Shown: positions 56,106-64,000 of the stretch, piece after piece
Layout: every line of letters starts with the position of its first letter
Position numbering within the stretch: position 1 is the stretch's first letter
From: Dactylosporangium sp. AC04546
GTDB taxonomy: Bacteria > Actinomycetota > Actinomycetes > Mycobacteriales > Micromonosporaceae
Direction of reading: 5' to 3'
Assembly (NCBI RefSeq): GCF_022095675.1
Contig: NZ_JAHYSG010000001.1
Span: 124,001-188,000, forward strand
Length of the DNA: 64,000 bases
Made by a program: the position numbers and the translations under genes
Notes under the pieces: generated by a model
Seen by the model: the letters and a program-made list of their open reading frames with translations, nothing else
Database searches by the model: none
What the model was told of the DNA's origin: nothing

Positions 56106-56225
56106 GCTGTTCGCCCAGGCCGAACAGCGTAACAAAGCTGTTCGAAAACCGCGCCCCCCGTCGTGTTGACCGCGTCGATCAGGCGTGCTTAGGATGCTGA
56201 ACACTGTTTGGCAGTACCGAACAGC
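56106..56225. promoter_or_regulatory. IclR operator-like octamers and promoter
   Basis: The octamer CGAACAGC or its complement occurs four times: 56106-56113, 56121-56128, 56137-56144 and 56218-56225. The second and third form a perfect dyad with an eight-base spacer. TTGACC (56166-56171) and TAGGAT (56190-56195), 18 bases apart, give a plausible promoter for the rightward operon, bracketed by the octamers. Confidence 0.6.
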
Positions 56226-56309
56226 GTTCTGAAATTGCTTCTGCGGCGGAAGACACCGCGGTGCCATGACCGGGCTGGGCCATGGCGCCGCACCGATGAG
56301 GAGTTAGGT

Positions 56310-57680
56310 GTGAAGCCACGATCGGCCCCCTCCGGCACCACGCTCGCCGAGCGCGCCCGCCGGGTCATCCCCGGCGGTGTCAACAGCGGGCAGCGCAGCA
56401 TCCCCGGGCTCACCGAGCTGGTGATCACCCGGGCCGCGGGTGCGCGTTTCTGGGACGCCGACGGCCGCGAGTACACCGACTACCACGCGGCCTTCGGGCC
56501 ACCACTGCTCGGCCACAACGACCCCGACGTCAACGCCGCCGTCGCCGAGGCCGGCCAGCGCCTCGACCTGTGCGGCGTGGCCGTCACCGAGGGCGAGGTC
56601 CAGCTCGCCGAGACCCTCGCCGAGCTGGTGCCCAGCATCGAGCAGGTGCTGCTGACCAGCACCGGCAGCGAGGCGACGTTCCACGCCCTGCGGGTCGCCC
56701 GGGCCGCCACCGGCCGGCGCCTCGTGGTGAAGTTCCAGGGCTGCTACCACGGCTGGCACGACGCGGTCAGCCTCAACGTCATCTCCGCCCCGGACCGGGT
56801 CGGTGTCCAGGACCCGATCTCGACCGGCATCCTGCCCGAGGTCCTCGACGCCACCCTCGTCCTGCGCTTCAACGACGTGCCGGCGGTGCGCGCGGCCTTC
56901 GCCGAGCACGGCGAGCAGATCGCCGCGGTCATCGTCGAGCCGGTGCCCCACAACGTCGGCTGCCTGCTGCCCGACCGGGAGTTCCTGCAGGCGCTGCGCG
57001 ACGAGTGCACGCGCGCCGGCAGCGTCCTGGTCTTCGACGAGGTGATCACCGGCTTCCGGCACGACCTCGGCGGCTGGCAGCGCATCAGCGGCGTCACCCC
57101 CGACCTGACCACGCTCGGCAAGGCCCTCGGCAACGGCTACCCGATCGGCGCGCTGGGCGGCCGGGCCGACCTGATGGACCTGTTCAGCACCCGCCCCGGC
57201 GCGCCGGCGTTCTTCGCCGGCACCTACAACGGCCACCCGGCCGTGGTCGCCGCCGCGCTCGCCACCCTGGGCAAGCTGCGCACCGAGCCGGTCCACGAGC
57301 ACGTCTACCGGCTCGGCGAGCGGATCCGCACCGGCCTCGCCGAGGTCTTCGCCGACCTCGGTGTGCCCGCCGTGGTCACCGGCCACGGGTCGGTCTTTGT
57401 CAGCTACTTCATGGACGGGCCGGTTCCCCGGACGTACGACGACCTGTTGCGCAACGATGCGGGCATGTTCATCGGCTACCGGCGCCGGATGCCCGAGCAC
57501 GGCGTCTTCGAGCTGCCGCTCAACCTCAAGCGCAACCACGTCTCCTACGCGCACACCGACGCCGACGTCGACCACCTCCTGGAGGCCACCCGGTCGGCGG
57601 TGCGCGACACGCTCGCCGCGGGCGGCATCACCGAGCTGGCCGGCACCGCCACCATGGGTGGCGCCGTGGGGAACGGGTGA
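56310..57680 (+). CDS. Class III aminotransferase, glutamate-1-semialdehyde-aminomutase-like
   Basis: A 456-residue PLP enzyme. Marks: VIPGGVNSGQRSIPG and FQGCYHGWHDAV, the Asp in LVFDEVITGFR, and the PLP lysine in TTLGKALGNGYPIGALGG. The fold is that of GSA aminomutases, but the setting in a sugar-acid cluster suggests transamination of an amino-sugar acid or keto acid rather than haem synthesis. GTG start chosen for GAGGAG six bases upstream; a longer frame back to 56208 would cross the operator region. Confidence 0.88.
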   Translation: MKPRSAPSGTTLAERARRVIPGGVNSGQRSIPGLTELVITRAAGARFWDADGREYTDYHAAFGPPLLGHNDPDVNAAVAEAGQRLDLCGVAVTEGEVQLAETLAELVPSIEQVLLTSTGSEATFHALRVARAATGRRLVVKFQGCYHGWHDAVSLNVISAPDRVGVQDPISTGILPEVLDATLVLRFNDVPAVRAAFAEHGEQIAAVIVEPVPHNVGCLLPDREFLQALRDECTRAGSVLVFDEVITGFRHDLGGWQRISGVTPDLTTLGKALGNGYPIGALGGRADLMDLFSTRPGAPAFFAGTYNGHPAVVAAALATLGKLRTEPVHEHVYRLGERIRTGLAEVFADLGVPAVVTGHGSVFVSYFMDGPVPRTYDDLLRNDAGMFIGYRRRMPEHGVFELPLNLKRNHVSYAHTDADVDHLLEATRSAVRDTLAAGGITELAGTATMGGAVGNG

Positions 57681-57684
57681 GCCG

Positions 57685-58872
57685 ATGCTGACCGTCGACA
57701 CCACTCGCCCGGTCGGGCCGGCCGGCCGGATCACCCGCGTCGAGACGCTCAGCCTCGGCACCGCCTGGCGCGACTTCTCCTACGTGCGCGTGCACACCGA
57801 CGCCGGGCTCAGCGGTGTCGGCGAGATCACCCATCCGTACCGGGGACGCGAGACCTGCCAGCTCACCGAGGCGATGGCCGCCCGCCATCTCATCGGCGCC
57901 GACCCGTTCGACGTCGAGGAGATCTGGCTCCGGCTGTACCAGGGCGACTTCCTGCGCGGCGGGGACATCGGCGGGATCGTGCTCTCCGGCGTCGACCAGG
58001 CGCTGTACGACCTGATGGGCAAGGCGCTCGGCGTCCCGGCGTACCGGCTGACCGGAGGCGCCTGCCGCAACCGGATCCGGGTGTACGCCAACGGCTGGTA
58101 CACCGGCGACCGAGAGCCCGCCGCCTTCGCCGAACGGGCCGTCGCCACCGTGGCCCGCGGCTACACGGCCCTCAAGTTCGACCCGTTCGGTGCCGGGCTC
58201 GGCGAGCTGTCCCGCACGGAGCTGCACCGGTCGGTGGCGATCGTCGCGGCGGTCCGCGAGGCGGTCGGCCCGGACGTGGAGCTGTTCGTCGAGGGACACG
58301 CCCGCTTCGCGATGCACACCGCCATGCGGCTGGTCCACGAGCTGGCGCCGTTCGACCTCGGCTGGTTCGAGGAGCCGCTGCCGTGGACCCACATCGAGCG
58401 CTACGCCGAGCTGCGGGCCCGGGCGACGATGCCGATCTCCGGCGGCGAGCACTTCCACAACCGCTACGAGTACGCCCGGCTGTTCGCCACCGAGGCGGTC
58501 GACATCATCCAGCCCGACCTGTCGATGGCCGGCGGCTTCACCGAGGTCCGCAAGCTCGCCGCCATCGCCGACCAGCACGCGATGGTCGTCGCGCCACACA
58601 ACTCCAACTCGCCGCTGTGCACCACCGCCTCCGTGCACGCCGTCCTCGGGATGCCAAACTTCAAGATCCTGGAGACGTTCGACGGCATGCTGGAGGACTA
58701 CGTGTTCGACGCGGTGCGTGGCGCGCTGCCGGTGACCGGCGGGCACATCGACCTGCCGACCGCGCCCGGTCTCGGCATCGAGCTCGCCGACGAGGTGTTC
58801 GCCGAGCACCCGCCGAGCCACGGATTCTGGAACATGTTCGCGGAGGGCTGGGAGAAGCGGGACCGCCGATGA
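57685..58872 (+). CDS. Enolase-superfamily sugar-acid dehydratase (mandelate-racemase group)
   Basis: A 395-residue protein of the MR/MLE family. Visible features are YTALKFDPFG (lysine position), ELFVEGHARF with the first metal Glu, GWFEEPLPW with the second, and ISGGEHFHNR with the third. QPDLSMAGG with VVAPHNSNSPL gives the His-Asp dyad typical of sugar-acid dehydratases. It probably converts an aldonate to a 2-keto-3-deoxy acid, feeding the DHDPS-family aldolase of the other operon. It is coupled by ATGA to the lactonase-like gene. Confidence 0.88.
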   Translation: MLTVDTTRPVGPAGRITRVETLSLGTAWRDFSYVRVHTDAGLSGVGEITHPYRGRETCQLTEAMAARHLIGADPFDVEEIWLRLYQGDFLRGGDIGGIVLSGVDQALYDLMGKALGVPAYRLTGGACRNRIRVYANGWYTGDREPAAFAERAVATVARGYTALKFDPFGAGLGELSRTELHRSVAIVAAVREAVGPDVELFVEGHARFAMHTAMRLVHELAPFDLGWFEEPLPWTHIERYAELRARATMPISGGEHFHNRYEYARLFATEAVDIIQPDLSMAGGFTEVRKLAAIADQHAMVVAPHNSNSPLCTTASVHAVLGMPNFKILETFDGMLEDYVFDAVRGALPVTGGHIDLPTAPGLGIELADEVFAEHPPSHGFWNMFAEGWEKRDRR

Positions 58873-59711
58873 TCGTCGACGTCCACTCGCACCTGTTCGA
58901 CTGCCCGGACCACGTCGGCGACCCGTTCGCGGCCGAGGCGGCCCGGGCCCACGGCGGCGACGTGGACCTGACGGTGCGGTGGGCCGACTACGCCGCCACC
59001 GCGCCGGAGGACACCCGGACCATCGTGGTCGGCGGCAAGGCGCGCCGGTCCGGGCTGTGGGTCGACGACGCCGCGGTGGCCGCCTACGTCGCCGAGCGGC
59101 CCGACCGGCTGATCGGCTACCTCGCGCTGGACCCGACCCAGCCGGGCTGGCGCGACGAACTGGAGCACGGGCACGCCGGCCTCGGCCTGCGCGGGATCAA
59201 GCTGATGCCGATGTACGCCGGGTTCGACCCGGCCGACCCGGCCTACGACGACCTGTACGCCTACGCCGCCCGCCACGGCCTGCCGCTGCTCGTGCACACC
59301 GGCACCACGTTCGTCTCCACGGCGCCACTACGCTACGCGCTGCCGGTGCACCTCGACGAGGTCGCGATCCGCCACCCCGAGTTGCGGATGGTCCTGGCCC
59401 ACCTCGGCCATCCCTACGAGGGGGAGTGCATCGCGGTGATCCGCAAGCACCGGCACGTCTACGCCGACGTCTCCGCGCTGCACTACCGCCCGTTCCAGCT
59501 CTGGCACAGCCTCCGGCTCGTCCAGGACTACGGCGTGTGGCACAAGCTGCTGTTCGGCAGCGACTACCCGTTCACCACCGTCGACGCCTCCGTCGACGGA
59601 CTGCGCGCGGTCGGCCGCGTGCCCGGCATCCCCGGCCTCGACCCGCTCGACACCGAACAGATCGAGCGGCTCATCCACCGCTCGTCCCTGGACCTGCTGG
59701 GGCTGTCGTGA
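58869..59711 (+). CDS. Amidohydrolase-2 family hydrolase, probable sugar lactonase
   Basis: A 280-residue TIM-barrel metal-dependent hydrolase. Metal motifs: HxH in MIVDVHSHLFD, a His in LPLLVHTGTT, another in MVLAHLGHPYEG and the catalytic Asp in LLFGSDYPFTT. Relatives include L-fuconolactonase, L-rhamnonolactonase and 4-sulfomuconolactonase. Placed between the dehydratase and an SDR, opening an aldonolactone is the simplest reading. ATG overlaps the dehydratase stop; its own stop overlaps the SDR start (GTGA). Confidence 0.85.
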   Translation: MIVDVHSHLFDCPDHVGDPFAAEAARAHGGDVDLTVRWADYAATAPEDTRTIVVGGKARRSGLWVDDAAVAAYVAERPDRLIGYLALDPTQPGWRDELEHGHAGLGLRGIKLMPMYAGFDPADPAYDDLYAYAARHGLPLLVHTGTTFVSTAPLRYALPVHLDEVAIRHPELRMVLAHLGHPYEGECIAVIRKHRHVYADVSALHYRPFQLWHSLRLVQDYGVWHKLLFGSDYPFTTVDASVDGLRAVGRVPGIPGLDPLDTEQIERLIHRSSLDLLGLS

Positions 59712-60520
59712 CCTCGTTCGACCTGTCCGGCCGCACGGCCGTCGTGACCGGCGCCGCCCGGGGCCTCGGCGCCGCGTTCGCCGCCGGGCTGGCCGCGGCC
59801 GGCGCCGACCTGATCGTCGTGGACCGGCCGGGCGTCGACCTCGGCCCCGTTGTCGCCGCGGTCACCGGCGAGGGCCGGGCCTGCCACCCGTACGCGTTCG
59901 ACCTGGCCGACACCGAGGCGATCGCGCCGTGGGCCGATGGCGTGCGCCAGGCCCACGGCCCGCTGCACATCCTGGTCAACAACGCCGGCGTGGCCCGGCT
60001 GGAGCACTTCAACGAGATCACCGTCGCCGGCTGGCGTGAGCTCATGCGGGTCAACGTCGACGCCGTTTTCTTCCTCGCCCAGCGCGTCGCCGAGCACATG
60101 ATCGCCGACCGGGTCGAGGGCCGGATCGTGAACATCTCCTCCAAGAACGGGCTGGTCGCCGAGGCCGGGCTGGCGCACTACAACGCCTCGAAGGGCGCCG
60201 TCGAGCTGCTCACCCGCTCGCTCGCCGCCGAGCTGGGGCCGCACGGCATCACCGCCAACACGATCGCCCCCGGCATGATCGCCACCCCGATCGACGGGGA
60301 GTTCCCCTTCGACCGGGAGGCGTTCGAGGCCGCCTGGGCGGAGCGGATACCGCTGCGCGGGGGCTACGGGACGCCGGCCGACTGCGTCGGCGCGCTGCTG
60401 CTGCTGGCCTCCGACGCCGGGCGGTACATCACCGGCACCCACCTCGTCGTGGACGGCGGAGTCCTCGCCGACCAGATGCCCAGGCTGCGCTTCATGTCCC
60501 CGTACCGCGGCACCGTCTGA
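59708..60520 (+). CDS. SDR-family oxidoreductase
   Basis: A 270-residue classical short-chain dehydrogenase. TGAARGLGAAFAAG binds the cofactor, NNAGVARLE follows, and catalytic Ser/Tyr/Lys are in VNISSKNGL and HYNASKGAVELL; the end has GTHLVVDGGVLADQM. Asp at the end of the second strand (VVDRP) favours NAD. It may oxidise the sugar to the lactone that the preceding hydrolase opens. GTG start, translationally coupled. Last gene of the rightward operon. Confidence 0.9.
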   Translation: MTSFDLSGRTAVVTGAARGLGAAFAAGLAAAGADLIVVDRPGVDLGPVVAAVTGEGRACHPYAFDLADTEAIAPWADGVRQAHGPLHILVNNAGVARLEHFNEITVAGWRELMRVNVDAVFFLAQRVAEHMIADRVEGRIVNISSKNGLVAEAGLAHYNASKGAVELLTRSLAAELGPHGITANTIAPGMIATPIDGEFPFDREAFEAAWAERIPLRGGYGTPADCVGALLLLASDAGRYITGTHLVVDGGVLADQMPRLRFMSPYRGTV

Positions 60521-60673
60521 CCCCGCGACCGCGGGCTCGGGCGTCACTGGCCCACGGATTGCGAACTCCGACCTGCCTCAGGCGGTCGCGTGCGAGTTCC
60601 GCGGCACCATGCAACCTCCGGTGCGAGTCGTCGAGTACATAGGGCGGCTAGCCGAAAACACGGGAGGTGCGGT

Positions 60674-61195
60674 TTGGGTGGCACAGATCGCGACGCAGAG
60701 TTCGTCGAGTACTACGCCGTGCGCGCGCCGGCATTGCGGCGCCTCGCGTTTGGGCTGTGCGGAGACTGGCATACCGCTGACGACCTGGTCCAGACGACCT
60801 GCATCCGGTTGTACCGCGGTTGGGGACGAATCCGCGCCGAAACCATCGACGCGTACGCCCGGCGGGCCCTGGTCAACCAGTTCCTCAGCCAGCGCAGGAG
60901 GTGGCGGGAGTCGGTCACGGCGGACCCGCCCGACACCGCCCACCCGACCGACGACATCGATCGGGTGCCGGAACGGATGGCCCTGCACCAGGCCCTGGCC
61001 ATGCTCGGTCCCCGCCAGCGGGCGGCGGTCGTCCTGCGCTACCTCGAAGATCTCCCGGTCGCCGACGTCGCCACGCTGCTCGGCGTCTCTGAGGGAACGG
61101 TGAAGAGCCAGACCGCCCGCGCCGTGCAGGCGCTGCGCGCCGCCCTCAACGGCACCACCTTGATCACCAACGTCGAACGGAAAGGACGGCCGTGA
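60674..61195 (+). CDS. SigE-family ECF RNA polymerase sigma factor
   Basis: A 173-residue sigma factor of the actinobacterial SigE-like group. Region 2 is at about 5-75 (FVEYYAVRAPALRRLAFGLC; WHTADDLVQTTCIRLYRGW) and region 4 at about 110-165 (ALAMLGPRQRAAVVLRYLED; ADVATLLGVSEGTVKSQTAR). The TTG start is chosen because GGGAGG lies six bases upstream. Coupled by GTGA to a membrane protein that may regulate it. Confidence 0.9.
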   Translation: MGGTDRDAEFVEYYAVRAPALRRLAFGLCGDWHTADDLVQTTCIRLYRGWGRIRAETIDAYARRALVNQFLSQRRRWRESVTADPPDTAHPTDDIDRVPERMALHQALAMLGPRQRAAVVLRYLEDLPVADVATLLGVSEGTVKSQTARAVQALRAALNGTTLITNVERKGRP

Positions 61196-62028
61196 ACGAG
61201 TCGCAGCTCCACGCGGCACTGGACAGCTACACCGACGATCCACCCACCGCCTTGCCCGACAGCGCCGTCATGCTCGCCGTCGCCCGGCGCGCGCGTCGCA
61301 ACCGGACCGTACTGACCGCGGGGATCGGCGTCTTCGCCGCGCTCACCGCCGTGGCGACGGGTATTGCCGTCACACCGGGCCGGCCGGGCACGCCGGCGGC
61401 CAAACCCAGCCCGATCGTGATCACTTCGTGCGCCGGGCAGCGGCCTGACACGCCCGTACAACCGGACCAGCCCATCCCTGACGACCTGGCCACCTGGGGC
61501 AAGAACACCGTAACCTGCTACCTCAAGGCGGCGCTGCCATCCCTGGTACCCGGCGCGACGTTCGAACAGGTACAGGGAGCGCCGGCCGGACCGCTGATCG
61601 GTTTCATCCTCCCGCTCGGGCAGACGGGGCCGTCACGTGACGGGCGTCCCCTCAACGACCGGGTCGATGCAGTGTCGATCATCAGGGACTCGCAGGGCGC
61701 GGGCGACCTGTGGCTGACGATCGGCGTCACCTCGCCAGGTGAGAAGGACCGGGAGATCGAGCGGTGCCGGGCCGGGTCAACGTGCACCGTGCAGAGCGGG
61801 CCGAACGGCGCGACCGCCCTGATCGTGTCCGCCCAACCCAATGCGGTGCCCTTCTCCCAAAACTGGGTCCAGGTGTACCGGGGCAACTCCACGATCTGGA
61901 TCGGCGCGACGGATACGGACCGTAAGGCCCGGGGCGGGCTACCGGAACGAACGCGACCGACCCCGATCCTGACGACAGACCAGCTCCTCGAACTCAGCTA
62001 CGCTCAGGACCTGCTCCTGTACCCGTGA
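61192..62028 (+). CDS. Membrane protein partner of SigE-family sigma factor
   Basis: A 278-residue protein. The N-terminal cytoplasmic 40 residues (MNESQLHAALDSYTDDPP) are followed by a helix at about 43-62 (LTAGIGVFAALTAVATGIAV) and an extracytoplasmic domain of about 215 residues with four Cys and no known motif. Such genes follow SigE-family sigma factors regularly. An anti-sigma role is conceivable but lacks a zinc HxxxCxxC motif. GTG start overlaps the sigma stop. Confidence 0.7.
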   Translation: MNESQLHAALDSYTDDPPTALPDSAVMLAVARRARRNRTVLTAGIGVFAALTAVATGIAVTPGRPGTPAAKPSPIVITSCAGQRPDTPVQPDQPIPDDLATWGKNTVTCYLKAALPSLVPGATFEQVQGAPAGPLIGFILPLGQTGPSRDGRPLNDRVDAVSIIRDSQGAGDLWLTIGVTSPGEKDREIERCRAGSTCTVQSGPNGATALIVSAQPNAVPFSQNWVQVYRGNSTIWIGATDTDRKARGGLPERTRPTPILTTDQLLELSYAQDLLLYP

Positions 62029-62097
62029 CGCTCGGACGCTGCGTCGGGCGGGCGGTTGGCCGCCGGAACATTCGGCAAGAAAAAGTTCGGCGGAACC

Positions 62098-62125
62098 TGT
62101 CGAGGACCGATGCCGGCCGTTCGTC
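62098..62125 (+). promoter_or_regulatory. Predicted ECF42-type promoter
   Basis: TGTCGA (62098-62103) and CGTC (62122-62125), 18 bases apart, about 40 bases before the YCII/DGPF gene. The -35 TGTCGA element is what I recall for ECF42 promoters, and an ECF42-type gene is encoded next door. Confidence 0.5.
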
Positions 62126-62164
62126 ACCCGGACGACGCAGCCCATGCAGCCATGAGGAGCAACG

Positions 62165-62524
62165 ATGCAGTACGCGATGCTGATCTTCGGTGACGACCGC
62201 GAGTGGACCGCGCTGTCCCCGGCCGACGAGCAGGACCTGATGCAGCAGGTCTCCGAGTGGTTCGAGCGGTGGCAGCCGACCGGCAAGATCGCCGACGGCG
62301 GTGCCGAGCTGCAGCCCCGGGACACGGCCAGGACGGTGCGCACCGGCGTGAACGGCCAGCCGGCGATCACCGACGGGCCGTACCTGGAGCTCAAGGAGGT
62401 CATCGGCGCGATCGTCATGCTGGAGTGCGACGACCTCGACGAGGCCGCGCGTATCGCCGCGACCTGGCCACTCGCCGCCGGCATGAGCGCGGTGGAGGTC
62501 CGTCCGGTGATGATCCACGAGTAG
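62165..62524 (+). CDS. YCII/DGPF-family protein
   Basis: A 119-residue protein of the YCII-related family. It opens QYAMLIFGDDREW and carries ITDGPYLELKEVIGAIVMLE, the DGPF-type motif, then WPLAAGMSAVEVRPV. These small dimeric proteins are regularly controlled by ECF42 sigma factors. GAGGAG is upstream of the ATG. Biochemical role unknown, possibly redox or ligand binding. Confidence 0.88.
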   Translation: MQYAMLIFGDDREWTALSPADEQDLMQQVSEWFERWQPTGKIADGGAELQPRDTARTVRTGVNGQPAITDGPYLELKEVIGAIVMLECDDLDEAARIAATWPLAAGMSAVEVRPVMIHE

Positions 62525-62545
62525 CGGTGACCTTCGGCGCCGGTC

Positions 62546-63754
62546 TCACAGCCGGCGCCGAAGCTCACCCACCCGACGCGACATCAGCTCCCGCTCGGCC
62601 GGGTTCGTGGCCAGTTCCAGAGCCCGCTGCGCCGCCGTCAGCGCCTCGGCCGGACGGTCGAGCGTGGCCAGCAGGTCAGCCCTGGCGGCGTGCCACAGGT
62701 GGTACCCGGCAAGCCGCTCCCCGAGCGCGTCAACCTCGCCCAGGGCCGGGGCCGGGCCCACCGCGAACCGGGTCGCCACCGCCCGGCTCAGCAGTACCAC
62801 GGGCGACGGGTCCAGCGTGTACAGCCGGTCGTACAGCGCGCGCACGTCGGCCCAGTCGGTGGCCTCGTACGAGGCGGCCAGGGCGTGCAGCGCGGCGATT
62901 CCGGCCTGCAGCTGGTACGGTCCGGGCCGGCCCTGGCGCACCGCCTCGCGCAGCCGCAGCGCCGCCCGCTCGATCGCCGCCCTGTCCCACAGCCGCCGGT
63001 CCTGCTGCTCGAGCAGCACGATGCGGCCCCACGAGTCGAACCGCGCGGCGGCGCGGGCCTGGTGCAGCTCCAGCAACGCGGCCAGGCCGGCGGCCTCCGG
63101 CTCACGTGGCAGCAGCGCGGCAAGCTGCCACGCCAGCTCGGCCCCCTCGCGGGCCAGTTCGCGCCGCTGGGCGGACCGGCCACTGGACAGGTACCCCTCG
63201 TTGAACACCAGGTAGATCACCGCGAGCACGGCCGGCAGCCGGTCGGCGTACTCATCCGGTTGCGGCGCCTCGAACCGGATGCCGCGCTCCCGCAGCTGGC
63301 GCTTGGCCCGGGAGAGCCGCTGCGCCATCGTCGGCACCGGCACCAGGAACGCGGCGGCGATCTCGGCCGTGCTCAGACCGCTGGCGGCATACAGCGTCAG
63401 CGCTACCCGGGCCGGCTCGGCGAGGTCCGGGTGGCAGCAAGCGAAAATCGTGGCCAACCGATCGTCGACGCCCGGCTCCGGCGGCGGTTCCGCAGCCACC
63501 TGTGCCACCTTCGTACGGCCGACGGCGTCGCGGCGCAGCCGGTCCAGCGCCTTGCGCCACCCCGTCGTGACCAGCCAGCCGGTGGGACTGTCCGGCACAC
63601 CCTCGTCGGGCCAGCGCTTGAGCGCCTCGGTCAACGCGTCCGACAGCGCCTCTTCGGCCCGGTCGAAGTCGCCGAGCCGCCGGCTGAGCGCGCCGAGCAT
63701 GCCGGCCGCGTCCGTCCGCCAGATCCGGTCCAACAGTTCCGCCACGTCGTCCAC
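62546..63754 (-). CDS. ECF42-type RNA polymerase sigma factor with TPR-like C-terminal extension
   Basis: A 402-residue protein. Sigma region 2 is near the N-terminus (LSRRLGDFDRAEEALSDALT; WLVTTGWRKALDRLRRD), region 4 at about 110-165 (AEPARVALTLYAASGLSTAE; MAQRLSRAKRQLRERGI), and a 200-residue helical TPR-like extension (for example ALLELHQARAAARFDSWGRI) that is needed for activity in ECF42 proteins. Start: GTG at 63754 matches the usual family N-terminus VDDVAELL; an upstream GTG at 63823 adds 23 unlike residues; neither has a good ribosome site. Convergent with its likely target gene. Confidence 0.87.
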   Translation of the reverse strand: MDDVAELLDRIWRTDAAGMLGALSRRLGDFDRAEEALSDALTEALKRWPDEGVPDSPTGWLVTTGWRKALDRLRRDAVGRTKVAQVAAEPPPEPGVDDRLATIFACCHPDLAEPARVALTLYAASGLSTAEIAAAFLVPVPTMAQRLSRAKRQLRERGIRFEAPQPDEYADRLPAVLAVIYLVFNEGYLSSGRSAQRRELAREGAELAWQLAALLPREPEAAGLAALLELHQARAAARFDSWGRIVLLEQQDRRLWDRAAIERAALRLREAVRQGRPGPYQLQAGIAALHALAASYEATDWADVRALYDRLYTLDPSPVVLLSRAVATRFAVGPAPALGEVDALGERLAGYHLWHAARADLLATLDRPAEALTAAQRALELATNPAERELMSRRVGELRRRL

Positions 63755-63855
63755 CGCACCAGAGTGCAGTACCGGCCGGACCGAGGCGTACCTTTCGGGT
63801 GCAACCTCCCAGCCCGCGTCCACAGCGAGGGGTCTTGAGCAACAGTGAGTTCTGC

Positions 63856-64000
63856 ATGCCCCTGACTGACATCGAGATAGCAGCCGAACTCGCGCCCGCG
63901 GGACTTCGTTTCGTCGAACGCGACCGCGCCACGGTCCGACTTCCGGTCCAGGCCGCGAGTCTTGCCCCGAGCTGCCGGCACGAGGACGGACGAATCGACG
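63856..64000 (+). CDS. Unrecognised protein, N-terminal part
   Basis: An open frame from ATG 63856 runs off the right edge. It starts MPLTDIEIAAELAPAGLRFV and continues ERDRATVRLPVQAASLA. The composition is protein-like and there is no stop. The gap before it, after the ECF42 start, would hold both promoters. I do not know the family, and the ribosome site is weak. Confidence 0.45.
   Translation, partial: MPLTDIEIAAELAPAGLRFVERDRATVRLPVQAASLAPSCRHEDGRID

Overview
The window is very GC-rich and tightly packed. Most starts are ATG or GTG (a few TTG), many with GGAGG-type ribosome sites, and many junctions are 4-base ATGA/GTGA overlaps. LacI, ROK, IclR and ECF-type regulators, secreted modular glycosidases and WxL-like surface proteins point to a filamentous actinomycete. 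Micromonosporaceae is my best guess, from gene style only. I see no rRNA, tRNA or CRISPR array.

Layout. (1) 1-9027, + strand: the end of a family 5 solute-binding protein, a LacI regulator, a complete Dpp/Opp-type ABC transporter (two permeases, two ATPases), a zinc polyol/sugar dehydrogenase, a tagatose/psicose 3-epimerase-like enzyme and a PfkB sugar kinase. Together they look like uptake and catabolism of a polyol or rare sugar. (2) 9114-20416: after one PH-like membrane protein comes a group built around membranes and Hsp70. It has an Hsp70 ATPase with a non-standard C-terminus, two dynamin-like GTPases, a His-rich protein, an ECF sigma factor, a lipoprotein carrying a GrpE-like cytoplasmic domain, a protein with Ca-binding DxDGDG repeats, a single-pass coiled-coil protein and perhaps a 61-residue protein. 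This is the strongest candidate for a poorly described system, distantly like mycobacterial iniBAC. (3) 20452-30616: an amino-sugar or chitin locus with an N-acetylglucosamine-type kinase and a CUT1 ABC importer. Divergently oriented are three secreted CBM proteins: a sugar dehydrogenase-like protein, a GH18 chitinase and a GH8 chitosanase/endoglucanase. Two C-terminal gene remnants (ROK-like and possibly GH4) sit beside the importer, and two related 22-bp operator-like sites lie in the divergent region.

(4) 30680-40889: a DUF916/WxL-type surface pair that includes a metallophosphatase, a HupE-like protein, a BMP-like lipoprotein, two small divergent regulator/target pairs (MarR/DoxX-like and TetR/VOC) with tandem operators, and a large secreted alpha/beta hydrolase with a Calx-beta-like tail. 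(5) 40986-60520: a large catabolic locus centred on an IclR regulator at 55.3-56.1 kb. Leftward run two parallel beta-helix proteins, a Gfo/Idh/MocA oxidoreductase, a CUT1 importer, an epimerase-like protein, a DHDPS-family aldolase, a hydroxyacid dehydrogenase and a GNAT protein. Rightward run a class III aminotransferase, an enolase-superfamily dehydratase, an amidohydrolase/lactonase and an SDR. The logic fits cleavage of an acidic or amino-containing glycan, import, oxidation, lactone opening, dehydration and aldol cleavage. A solo TnpB element (about 44980-46340) has inserted inside the left operon. (6) 60674-64000: a SigE-family sigma factor with a coupled membrane protein, then a YCII/DGPF protein and a convergent ECF42-type sigma factor, and the start of an unrecognised gene at the right edge.
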